A stretch of DNA of 64,000 bases from Antedon mediterranea (Eukaryota > Echinodermata > Crinoidea > Comatulida > Antedonidae): NCBI RefSeq assembly GCF_964355755.1, contig NC_092675.1:501001-565000 (forward strand), given 5' to 3'. Position 1 is the first letter of the stretch. Every line of letters begins with the position of its first letter. Shown here one piece after another: positions 11,001 through 21,700 of the stretch. A program made the position numbers and the translations under genes. The notes beneath the pieces were generated by a model, which saw nothing but the letters and a program-made list of their open reading frames with translations, had not been told where the DNA came from and did no database searches.

Positions 11001-13949
11001 AGGCAAATGACGAGGCTCGACATCAACAAAGAGAATATGAGGAAACAAAGAAACAGATAGAAGAAGATGCTGACCGCGAGATACTGGACATTAAGAACAA
11101 GTATGAACGACGTTTACGAGATGAAAAAGAAGCAAATATGAGATTGAAAGGAGAAACTGGAATTATGAGAAAGAAGGTAGGAGAGTTCTAAGTTAAAGCA
11201 TTAAGGCGAATAACCTATTTAGATGCATGTTGGAATCAATGGAGGTCAATATAGCTAACTTCATGTATGTATTTTTTAAGTATAACTAAACACCCACAGT
11301 TTTCACCCTCAACATGATGCAGGGGAATGGCTGTTCACTTTTGTTTTATTGTTTTTTAGTTCACCAGCCTTCAAAAAGAAATTGAAGATCACAAAGATGA
11401 AATCAAGAAATTACAGAACGAGCAGAGTAAATTACAGAGTGTTATAAAGTCACTTGAAAAAGACATCTTTGGACTGAAAAAGGAAATCCAGGAACGAGAT
11501 GAGACCATTCAAGATAAGGTAACGTAAATAAGAATAAGATTAATAAAAAAAACACAAACTAAATCTCAGTTTGAAAATAAATTACATCTTATTATAATAA
11601 TAATTATATCATTGAAAACTACCAAGTAAGGTTATAGGATTTTAATGCATTTAGTCTCTTGATTTCCAAATCTCTTACCAACCTGACAAACATGCTTTTA
11701 ATATTATTCCTTTTCTATTAAATGTAGGAGAAGAGAATTTATGATCTGAAGAAGAAAAATCAAGAGCTGGAGAAATTCAAGTTTGTGTTGGACTACAAAA
11801 TTAAGGAGTTAAAGAAGCAAATTGAACCTAGAGAAAACGACATAAAAGCAATGAAAGACCAGATTCAGGAGGTAAAGAGGTTCAAACAAGTTGTTAGGGT
11901 TGACTTATGATACAGGCCTTACAGAATGTGCCTAAGAATAGATACTGGCCAAATGATAGATACAGTACAGTCCACATATAGCACTCAGACATTTAACTAC
12001 AGTATTTTGTTGAATTGTCTCTATCTTTATATGGGTTTTTATGCTATAAAAGATGTTTGTATTTATTCTACACAGATGATGATACTGAGAGCATTTTTGA
12101 ATTTTGCTTTTGTATTCTTTTGTATTGTTTGTGTTTTCTATGGTGTTATGCTGAAATAAAAGATTATTGATTTGATTAACAAATTATTCCCAAGCCATAA
12201 GCCAGGAACAGTAATTCAACAAGCAGTAACCCGTTGGACTACTAATTTAAATGTATTCGCTGTTTTTTTACAGATGGAAAGTGAGTTAGAACGATTTCAT
12301 AAACAGAATACGCAACTTGAACTGAACATTACAGAACTTCGACAGAAACTCAAAGCAACAGAAAAAGAAATGTACATGGAGAGACAGAGGGTGAGTGGCA
12401 GAGTTTTTGTATATAAACTTAAATTAATCAATTCTATTCTAGGTAATTACATATATCCTCTAGTATAATCCCACCCCCCTAGAACACAAAATTGAGCTTT
12501 GACGAACTATACCTGAGGAAACCCTGGTTCATGAAAAAATGATTGGTAAAGCATGTCTTGTAAAAATTCATCTGGCTAGAGAGAGGCCTACATCCAGACC
12601 AAAAGTCAATACTGGGACTACATCCTAGGATATGAATGTTTGTAAAATTAGACATAAAGTAGGGGGTGGGATTAGATCGAAGTGGGATTATACTCGAGAA
12701 TATTTGGTAACTTTTTTAAATTGTTTTCAAAATCCATTATTTTTATGAAAGTTTATTGTATTGTTTTTGTGTTAGGTACGGGACTCAGAAGCTGTGATGA
12801 AGCGATTTAAAACAGACCTGCATAATTGTGTTGCTTTCATTCAAGAGCCTAAGAAGCTGAAAGAAAGTATCAAGCAGCTGTATGCTAAACACGTTCAGGA
12901 TGATACAGTAAGCTTGTTTGTTATGTTATGCTGTTGAGGTTAAAAACTATGTGCCAAAATATGGTAGTGATATGCTTAAATATGGTAGTGCCATGCTTAA
13001 ATATACTAGTGATATGACATCATCATATATAGGCACATCACATTTTTTTGTCACATAAAGTTTGATAGTGTAGACAGAGCTTTAGACAAAACCTTGGTAT
13101 CAGATTCGTTAATATCACTGTACTTTGTTTGTCTAGCCTGAATCTGCCAGTGTGGATGGTGATATTCAGAGAGAATACAGCCGACAACGTAAGCACCTTG
13201 AGCAGAGTGTAGCCTCCCTGAGGAAGAAACTTACTAAAGATACAGAAATACATCGTGCTGATAATGTCCGAATCATGCAGGTTAGTTTTTGTGCATAAAT
13301 TTGTTTTTTTCTACCTTTTCACAAAAATGCATATTATTGTTTTGTGTATAGTAATCAGACATAAAGTTCTCTGAAGACTTCAAACATGACAATCACATGG
13401 ATATGCAGCAGCTATTGAGTCATTCTGTACACTCTGAGACGTAATGATTTCACTTATTAACTGCATAGTCATAGTCAAAAGGCCGCTATAAAATTCTTTT
13501 TTTTTTATTGAATTCTTGGTCTTGCTTTAAATCCAGGCATTCTAGGAAATAAGGAGAAGTTCTCGATGTTATACACATTCTTTGGCTATTACCATGTTAA
13601 GTAAACATTTTATCTTTTTTTTTTAAACTAGGAAAACGTTTCACTCATCAAAGAAATTAATGATTTACGAAGAGAGCTGAAAATCGCCAGAACACAGGTA
13701 CATGATCTAGAGGCAGCTCTCGGAATAAACAGAAAAAATAAAACACAGCAAGATTCACATGAGAATGTAGACAACATACAGCACGCATCAACAACGCTAT
13801 CAAGCGGAGAAGGCAGAACGGAGGAGAATATCCGCATTATTGAAATGCAACGTAGTGAAATTAAAAAGCTTCGCATTCAGTTGCATGATATTGAAACGGT
13901 GTCGCGACCTCCATCAGGTGGTAAGCTTCCTCCTGTGTTGGCGCAGTAG
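5034..13949 (+). CDS. CFAP57: Cilia- and flagella-associated protein 57
   Basis: Nineteen coding exons: 5034-5504, 5745-5998, 6430-6595, 6843-6995, 7291-7433, 7831-7996, 8364-8477, 8631-8843, 9336-9509, 9667-9828, 9961-10210, 10418-10608, 11003-11176, 11360-11518, 11728-11871, 12274-12390, 12776-12907, 13137-13280 and 13632-13949 (TAG). All phases join, giving 1214 residues; vertebrate CFAP57 has about 1250. The start [16 protein letters not shown] matches the family N-terminus; an in-frame ATG at 5010 would add 8 residues. Residues 1 to about 670 are WD40 repeats ([34 protein letters not shown]). From about 690 to 1180 it is a long charged coiled coil. The family acts in motile-cilium axonemes, in inner-arm dynein assembly and regulation. 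Many introns contain MITEs or SINEs, but none breaks an exon. Confidence 0.95.
7099..7244. mobile_element. TA-flanked MITE, GCTCTGTCTACAC family (copy 1)
   Basis: Begins GCTCTGTCTACACAATTAAA and ends TTTGATAGTGAGCTT. Internal words GCCCAAATATGGTAGTGATAT and GACATCATCATGTCC are diagnostic of the family. The 3' inverted terminus is degraded. In a CFAP57 intron. Confidence 0.8.
7449..7525 (+). mobile_element. tRNA-derived SINE head (fragment)
   Basis: TGTAGCATAGAGG resembles a Pol III A box and GGGTTCAAGAC a B box, about 30 bases apart, within a CFAP57 intron. The downstream body is not recognised. Confidence 0.4.
7655..7765 (-). mobile_element. tRNA-derived SINE fragment, minus strand
   Basis: On the minus strand, AGCTTGGTGGTCTAGAAG resembles an A box and GGTTTCAGTCG a B box. 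The spacing fits a tRNA-like head. Diverged and incomplete. Confidence 0.4.
8875..9258 (+). repeat. Diverged tandem duplication of about 190 bp
   Basis: The block starting GCAGGTTAATATCTGGGAAT near 8881 recurs near 9081. The copies share the same order of landmarks: a GGCAGATCT segment, a GTACACTATAA or GCACACTATAA segment, and TGCATCATTCACCA. The copies are quite diverged. In the CFAP57 intron between exons 8 and 9. Confidence 0.7.
10641..10785. mobile_element. TA-flanked MITE (copy 2)
   Basis: Starts AAGCTCTGTCTACACTATCA, ends CTGTAGACAGAACTT, with two internal copies of the ATATGGTAGTGATAT-type word. In a CFAP57 intron. Confidence 0.85.
12459..12702. mobile_element. MITE with TATAATCCCAC termini
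   Basis: The left end CTAGTATAATCCCACCCCCC and the right end, whose complement reads CTCGAGTATAATCCCAC, form an inverted repeat. A second inverted pair (CCCACCCCCCTA and TAGGGGGTGGG) lies inside it. The interior word AAAGTCAATACTGGGACTA also occurs inverted in the CFAP57 intron near 6180-6220, so it is a dispersed repeat. Confidence 0.7.
12946..13083. mobile_element. TA-flanked MITE (copy 3, 5'-truncated)
   Basis: Has three ATATGGTAGTGATAT-type words and a complete right end GATAGTGTAGACAGAGCTTT; the left terminus is missing. In a CFAP57 intron. Confidence 0.8.
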
Positions 13950-15746
13950 TGAAGCTTTGAACATTTGATCTTATATGTATCAATATAAATGTTATATTAT
14001 CTTAAAAGTGTATTAAAGATTTAAATAAGCCGTAGAATGTAATTGTTTCATTTTATTTATATATAAAAAATATGATCTGAATGATTATTAAAGGGTATCT
14101 TTAATGAACTATAAATCACCCAAATTAGGCTTATCATTATCAAAATCTGATGACATTTCCCAAATCAAGATGAGGGCAGGATTGGAGGATATGAATCCTT
14201 TGAATAGGGTTTTTTTTTTCCATTTCACATGGTACAGTATTGTCCCCTTAATAGAGATGTCCCCTGAATAGGGGTTTCCCCCAAAAGGAGGGATTCTGCC
14301 ATACATCCTAATGAAACCTTTGAATACTCTAAATATATCAAGGCTTATTTTAGTTCATAACTTTTAATAAGTTAGATATTCTTTCTATAGTTTTAATGTA
14401 AAGAATGTGAATAGAAAATAATATGATTTAGAATTATATTTAATTTTATATTGCAAAACATGTGTCTACAATATGAAAGTGCGTTACTGTATAACATAAT
14501 TAAACTTTTTGAATGATGACCGAAAGAATAAATAGTCCCTATATTAAATATGAACCGAAAATGAACTGCTTCATATTGTGTCTTACACTTGCATATTGAG
14601 TATATTTCAGTATAATTAAATATAATATTGTGTAAATGAAAAGAAGGTGAATATGTATTCATAATAAATGTTGTAAATAAATGCAGTTATTTCTGAAAAC
14701 ATGGCAATTCCTTTATTTGTAAAAAAGGTATGAAATGCAGATGTTTTTGCAATTCAGTTAAAAAAGATGGAATTTGTAGTGATCAATCGAGATGGTAGTG
14801 TCAATTTCTTTCCAAAAGGCTAAAGTTACTGAAGCATCACCTCCAATAACCATTCTAAGTAAAGCGGTGCAAACTATCTACAGTTACTGTTCTTGTAGCC
14901 GTTTTCTTCTGAAGACACATGGCCATCATTGATGGATACTTAGTATCAGTTGTGACTTCACTGCTGGTGTACTCATGATCTACATTTAGAACATCCTAGT
15001 ATATACACTTTTATTTACAACTCCAAATATGCCACTGTCATCTCAATGTAATTTAATACTCTCTTTTCACACATGCTACCAGATACATTGTTATTACTGT
15101 AACAAACTACAATAAAAATAATTTAATTTCAGTTTTTATTGATTTTACATGTAATTATTTTAATGATAATCACAACAAAAGATGACACACATGATCATTT
15201 TAGTTATTATCAGCCCACTAATATTCATCCAGTTCATTTTGCAAATGAACAAAAACAAGAAACTGGAAAAGGTATTTCTTATGAATTTAAAATTTAGAAA
15301 TATTCCAAAAAAGTACATTTCATCTCAAAACCAAATGATTACCAAATATCAAGGTAATTTGCAAAATTTGCATTAAATATTGATAATGAAAAACAATGAA
15401 TCGCAGCATAAAAGTATAAACATCACATTTTGTAAACATATTTCTGCTATTTTATTATTTTAATTTAATATTAAGAGGGAATTATGGATGTTTTTGGTCA
15501 TTTTCACAAGACAATTTCAAATACATGATGCACACAGAGTACTTTAAAAACTGTACTGAACCATTGCATATAAAATAACAGACATATTCAAACTTGCAAC
15601 AATGTATACATCAAATTCATCGACGGCAATAATAATACCTTGCAATTTTCACAGATTTTGTGAACAATATTTAATATTAATTCAGTACATTCATGATATT
15701 TTGTTTTCAATTATAATAAATCTGCCAACAAAATAAATGAAGTAGA
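13950..15746. other. Convergent 3' ends of CFAP57 and TECR
   Basis: CFAP57 (+) and TECR (-) converge here. The CFAP57 3' UTR probably ends near 14690 (AATAAATG-type signals at 14660-14690). The TECR 3' UTR reads leftward from 15746, with TTTATT signals on the plus strand near 15130 and 15450. A diverged repeat with GTCCCCTTAATAGAG and CCCCTGAATAGGGG lies at about 14240-14280. No further gene is seen. Confidence 0.6.
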
Positions 15747-18700
15747 TCAAATGACAAAAGGAATGATTGATTTTCTGCTTCGTGGATAAGAAGAGAATTC
15801 TTTCTTGTAGTTACGATGCTTGCCGAGCGCCCACATTGTCATCTGGTAGAAGCCAGCCAGCGTGAATAGACCAGCAGGTAAGCATTGGCTCATAATGGTA
15901 AAGCTGAGCCAGGCTCCAACCTCATACATGTAGTTGGGACAACTAACAAATGCAAACGCCAATGTCATAGGGTTTGCAGTCGGATGCGGGATACGACGTT
16001 CCTTGGTACCAGGCGGTCGAAGGTTACGTAAAGCATAATGAATAGAAAAGTTACCAACTTCATTCATCTATATAATAAAGATAAAACAACATTTGTTTTT
16101 ATTCCAATTTATTTGATAAAGGTTTCTGGTGAATACATAATACTGTTGCCTGCTGTACCCAGAGTGTAAAAGAATGTCAACCTAAACTCCAATTCAATCA
16201 ATGGGCCTGGATAACACCATGTTAAGCTAAAGTAACTGGAATACCATTTACATCCTATCTATAGTAAGTAAGGGAAATTTACACAGACAAGCGGTAACAG
16301 TAAGCAGAAAACTGCATGTTTGTCGCACATAGAATCTATGTCTATCCTGGTCGGGTTTCTATGGTCAATAGAAATAACATTCTAAATTGAAACAAGAATA
16401 GTGACCCAACAATAGTTAATAATAAACTTACCAAAAATAATGCTAGTCCCCCATACAACTGAACATCCCCATACACTGAAAATAAATACATACAGAGTAA
16501 GGTAAGGGCTATCAAACTAGCACGCGAGAGGCGTGGATTTGAGACCAGCCTGTGCCATATTGCTTGTAAGAATAAATACATACAGAGTAAGGTAAGGGCT
16601 ATCAAACTAGCATGTGAGAGGCGTGGATTTGAGACCGGCCTGTGCCATATTGCTTGTAAGAATAAATACATACAGAGTAAGGTAAGGGCTATCAAACTAG
16701 CACGCGAGAGGCGTGGATTTGAGACCAGCCTGTGCCATATTGCTTGTAAGAATAAATACATACAGAGTAAGGTAAGGGCTATCAAACTAGCATGTGAGAG
16801 GCGTGGATTTGAGACCGGCCTGTGCCATATTGCTTGTAAGAATAAATACATACAGAGTAAGGTAAGGGCTATCAAACTAGCATGTGAGAGGCGTGGATTT
16901 GAGACCGGCCTGTGCCATATTGCTTGTAAGAATAAATACATACAGAGTAAGGTAAGGGCTATCAAACTAGCATGTGAGAGGCGTGGATTTGAGACCGGCC
17001 TGTGCCATATTGCTTGTAAGAATAAATACATACAGAGTAAGGTAAGGGCTATCAAACTAAAATGTGAGAGGCATGGATTTGAGACCGGTCTGTGCCATAT
17101 TGCTTGTAAGAATAAATACATACAGAGTAAGGTAAGGGCTATCAAACTAGCATGTGAGAGGCGTGGATTTGAGACTGGCCTGTGCCATATTGCTTGTAAG
17201 AATAAATACATACAGAGTAAGGTAAGGGCTATCAAACTAGCATGTGAGAGGCGTGGATTTGAAACCGGCCTGTGCCATATTGCTTGTAAGAATAAATACA
17301 TACAGAGTAAGGTAAGGGCTATCAAACTAGCATGTGAGAGGCGTGGATTTGAGACCGGCCTGTGCCATATTGCTTGTAAGAATAAATACATACAGAGTAA
17401 GGTAAGGGCTATCAAACTAGCATGTGAGAGGCGTGGATTTGAGACCGGTCTGTGCCATATTGCTTTTAAGAATAAATACATACAGAGTAAGGTAAGGGCT
17501 ATCAAACTAGCATGCGAGAGGCGTGGATTTGAGACCGGCCTGTGCCATATTTTATTTTTATTTTATTTTATGTCTTTAGGCAATGTGGCCAAGGATTACC
17601 AATAGTGAATTAATCACTGTCCTATCAGATAGGTGGTAATCCCCCTGATACAGGGGCTATTGTGTGAACCAGTTCACCGGGGTAACCCCCTACTCTTTTT
17701 CGAATAATGAACTGGGTTTCTTTAAAGTACACACAGGTTATAACTGTGTACACTGGACCTACGGTTTATAGTCCTTATCCGAGAAGACTTGTTCCACCAC
17801 CAGAACTAGGAGCGAGTCGGCCTCGAACCCTTGCCGATGTTGCTGTTGGCTCTTTAGGTACGGTAAACGGCGCCCCTGCCTTAACCGCTCAGCCATATGA
17901 CTCACTCAATAAATAAATACATACAGAGTAAGGTAAGGGCTATCAAACTAGCATGCGAGAGGCGTGGATTTGAGACCAGCCTGTGCCATATTGCTTGTAA
18001 GAATAAATACATACAGAGTAAGGTAAGGGCTATCAAACTAGCATGTGAGAGGCGTGGATTTGAGACCGGCCTGTGCCATATTGCTTGTAAGAATAAATAC
18101 ATACAGAGTAAGGTAAGGGCTATCAAACTAGCATGCGAGAGGCGTGGATTTGAGACCGGCCTGTGCCATATTGCTTGTAAGAATAAATACATACAGAGTA
18201 AGGTAAGGGCTATCAAACTAGCATGTGAGAGGCGTGGATTTGAGACCGGCCTGTGTCATATTGCTTGTAAGAATAAATACATACAGAGTAAGGTAAGGGC
18301 TATCAAACTAGCATGTGAGAGACGTGGATTTGAGACCAGCCTGTGCCATATTGCTTGTAAGAATAAATACATACAGAGTAAGGTAAGGGCTATCAAACTA
18401 GCATGTGAGAGGCGTGGATTTGAGACCGGTCTGTGCCATATTGCTTGTAAGAATAAATACATACAGAGTAAGGTAAGGGATATCAAACTAGCATGTGAGA
18501 GAGGCGTGGATTTGAGACCAGCCTGTGCCATATTGCTTGTAAGAATAAATACATACAGAGTAAGGTAAGGGCTATCAAACTAGCATGTGAGAGGCGTGGA
18601 TTTGAGACCGGTCTGTGCCATATTGCTTGTAAGAATAAATACATACAGAGTAAAGTAAGGGCTATCAAACTAGCATGTGAGAGGCGTGGATTTGAGACCG

Positions 18701-21700
18701 GTCTGTGCCATATTGCTTGTAAGAATAAATACATACAGAGTAAGGTAAGGGCTATCAAACTAGCATGTGAGAGGCGTGGATTTGAGACCGGTCTGTGCCA
18801 TATTGCTTGTAAGAATAAATACATACAGAGTAAGGTAAGGGATATCAAACTAGCATGTGAGAGAGGCGTGGATTTGAGACCAGCCTGTGCCATATTGCTT
18901 GTAAGAATAAATACATACAGAGTAAGGTAAGGGCTATCAAACTAGCATGTGAGAGGCGTGGATTTGAGACCGGTCTGTGCCATATTGCTTGTAAGAATAA
19001 ATACATACAGAGTAAAGTAAGGGCTATCAAACTAGCATGTGAGAGGCGTGGATTTGAGACCGGTCTGTGCCATATTGCTTGTAAGAATAAATACATACAG
19101 AGTAAGGTAAGGGCTATCAAACTAGCATGTGAGAGGCGTGGATTTGAGACCGGTCTGTGCCATATTGCTTGTAAGAATAAATACATACAGAGTAAGGTAA
19201 GGGCTATCAAACTAGCATGTGAGAGGCGTGGATTTGAGACCGGCCTGTGCCATATTGCTTGTATTCTTTAAAGACAAGATACTTTTATTGCCTCATACTT
19301 TGGATGGGACATAAAGCAGTTGGTTCTGTGTACATACACTTCTAATTTGATTGAATGATATATATTTTATTCCATTTCAAGCATGTATGACAAAATCAAG
19401 ATGAGTATCAGTGTCAAAACTGAACAACCGTGATAAAAATGGTACACAAAAATAATAGGAAATAGTTTGTACTGATCATGGTCCTATACATTGGTCACTC
19501 TGGGAGAACAGTATAAAAGAAGAAATAAATAATAAAAATGAAATATCAAAATAATGGTGGATTTATTTCTTCTAGTGAACGAAAAGTTTAAAACTAGAAG
19601 ACATTTTAACATTAACCTTGATAAATCCTAATGATGAAGATGAATTTAAACAAAATGAAATACTAACTTGGAGGTGTATAAAGAGGGTGGTTGATGTAGT
19701 ATGATACGAAGGCTGCAAATCCCCAGTAGTAAGAACAGTTTATAAACAGGTTCATAATGGGCATTGTTGCGTGTGAGAACCGGTGGATAAAAACGGTTTC
19801 AAACAGCCGTTTTGCATAATGGAAAGTCCAACAGGCTGCAGCAATGCTATCAAACAAAAAGAATTGTTATGGTATTTAAATCCAACAGGCTGCAGCAATG
19901 CTATCAAACAAAAAGAATTGTTATGGTATTTTATTCTTTATTTATTTTAGTTTCCTGTAATTTGATTTTATGCACCATTTACTATTTTAAGAAGTCAGTG
20001 GTCTCCTCCTTTTTAAGAACCTTGTTTCCTTATTTAAAGGCCACTACTAACCATATCCAATAAAAGAAAAACAGTAAAGTAAAAGTACAATTAACGGAAT
20101 ATGTTGGCAATGGCATTTTATCTATTTCAGTCATGAAAAAATTAAAAAATCAGTACAGGTATGTTTAACAGCATATTTTCCAGATCCAATGATAATAAGT
20201 TTACACTTATTCATTTAACCCAAATATATACAGTACGTTAATAACTCACTGAACAGCCTGATGCATTGGTTTATACGCTGCCTGTGTGCCGTAGATGATA
20301 GCTGGCCTCATATAAAACAACAGATATACAAAAAGAGGCCCTGCATACTCTGACAAAAACACCTAAATAGAAAACGAAATATACATTTCTCTCCATTGAA
20401 TAATTGGCACTTTCACTTGTTGAAACAGTACTGATTGAGCCACAAAAAGACTAGGGCATTTATAAACTAACCAGTGTCCAGCTGATTTGAGGACCAAGAT
20501 CTTTCAGGTACAGCTCACCACCATTATCCAGTCCTAGATGATCTAAGGTCTCATCATCCTTTATATTCTTACCCTCTGTTTAAATCAAACAAAATCATTT
20601 TTAGATTTATGATGAATTCAATTTTTTCTCATAATGATAATATGCCATTCTTATATAGCGTTTCATGCATGTAGCCTCTAAGCGCTTCACATTATTACCC
20701 CGATTATTTTGTGGTCTAAATGGTACCTGCCCTGTTAGCAAGAGGTCTCAGGTTTGAATCCTGCCACAGACATTTTTTCATACAACAGTATTGGCTGGGG
20801 AATGGTGTGGTGCTTGCTGGAGGTGGGCAGTGTAAAAATTAAAAGTACAGTTCACTTCTTCTCGGTGTTGTTTATAAATCTTAGCACACACCAACTTTTA
20901 AGCATCCATATTCTGTGCCTATGTACAGTTCATTTTATTCTTTATTATTATAATAATGTTCTGTACTTACTAATAGAAGATCTGATTGACTGACGCTCAG
21001 GATACAATTTACCTTCTGAAAAAAAATGTCTAAGTCACTGAAAATCAGTAAAATTTCTATCTTATATTAACATGTGAAAAAGGGCTGTAGCACGACGTTA
21101 AAAAAAGGCTTATTTCACAATTAGATGCTAGATCATCATCATCTGCTTTGCTGCTGACAACGTACTCTTATAATACACACTGGGTATACAAACAATGACG
21201 TCAGCACAATAATTTAAACATATTATACTTACTTTGTGTGTAAATTTTTTTTTTAACTTCAGATATTGTAGACGACTTGTTAAGCTGCAAAATTAAATAC
21301 AAATATAGTTATAAATAGGTTATTATTTAGTTTGCATTGCAAAATAATCTGTAAAAAGTAAAATATTTACCCCAGATAACTTGGTGACTGGCTTGCCTGT
21401 ACCTGCTCGTAACACTTGTATCTATTTTGGGGGAAAACATTTAAAATCAATTAAAGGATGAATTTGATATATGATGGTACTCAGCCCACGAAATTCAGAA
21501 AAAAGAAGGTCGGCAAAAAATTGCCGACCTTAAATTCGCCAAGGTCGGCAGTCTCGGCAGTTCTAAAAATAGAAAATTCACCCCAACCCAAGGCCTAAAC
21601 CTCTTGCTAACCTAAAAGGCCTAGCTAGGCCTAGCCTCCCTAGCTATATGTTATGCAAAAAGAACTAGCAAAATTAACTAAAAAAAAATATAAAAACCTA

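Noticed and set aside
16342-17505. 387-residue open frame of 30-residue repeats as an independent protein gene
   Set aside because: It is a by-product of a 90-bp array with no stop in frame. Both strands are open, there is no upstream promoter or start context, and its non-repeat end is simply the TECR exon plus following intron. Only the splice-linked possibility is kept as a finding.
17897-18568. 223-residue plus-strand open frame in the minisatellite
   Set aside because: Same 90-bp periodicity on the opposite strand; it starts in SINE sequence and has no gene context.
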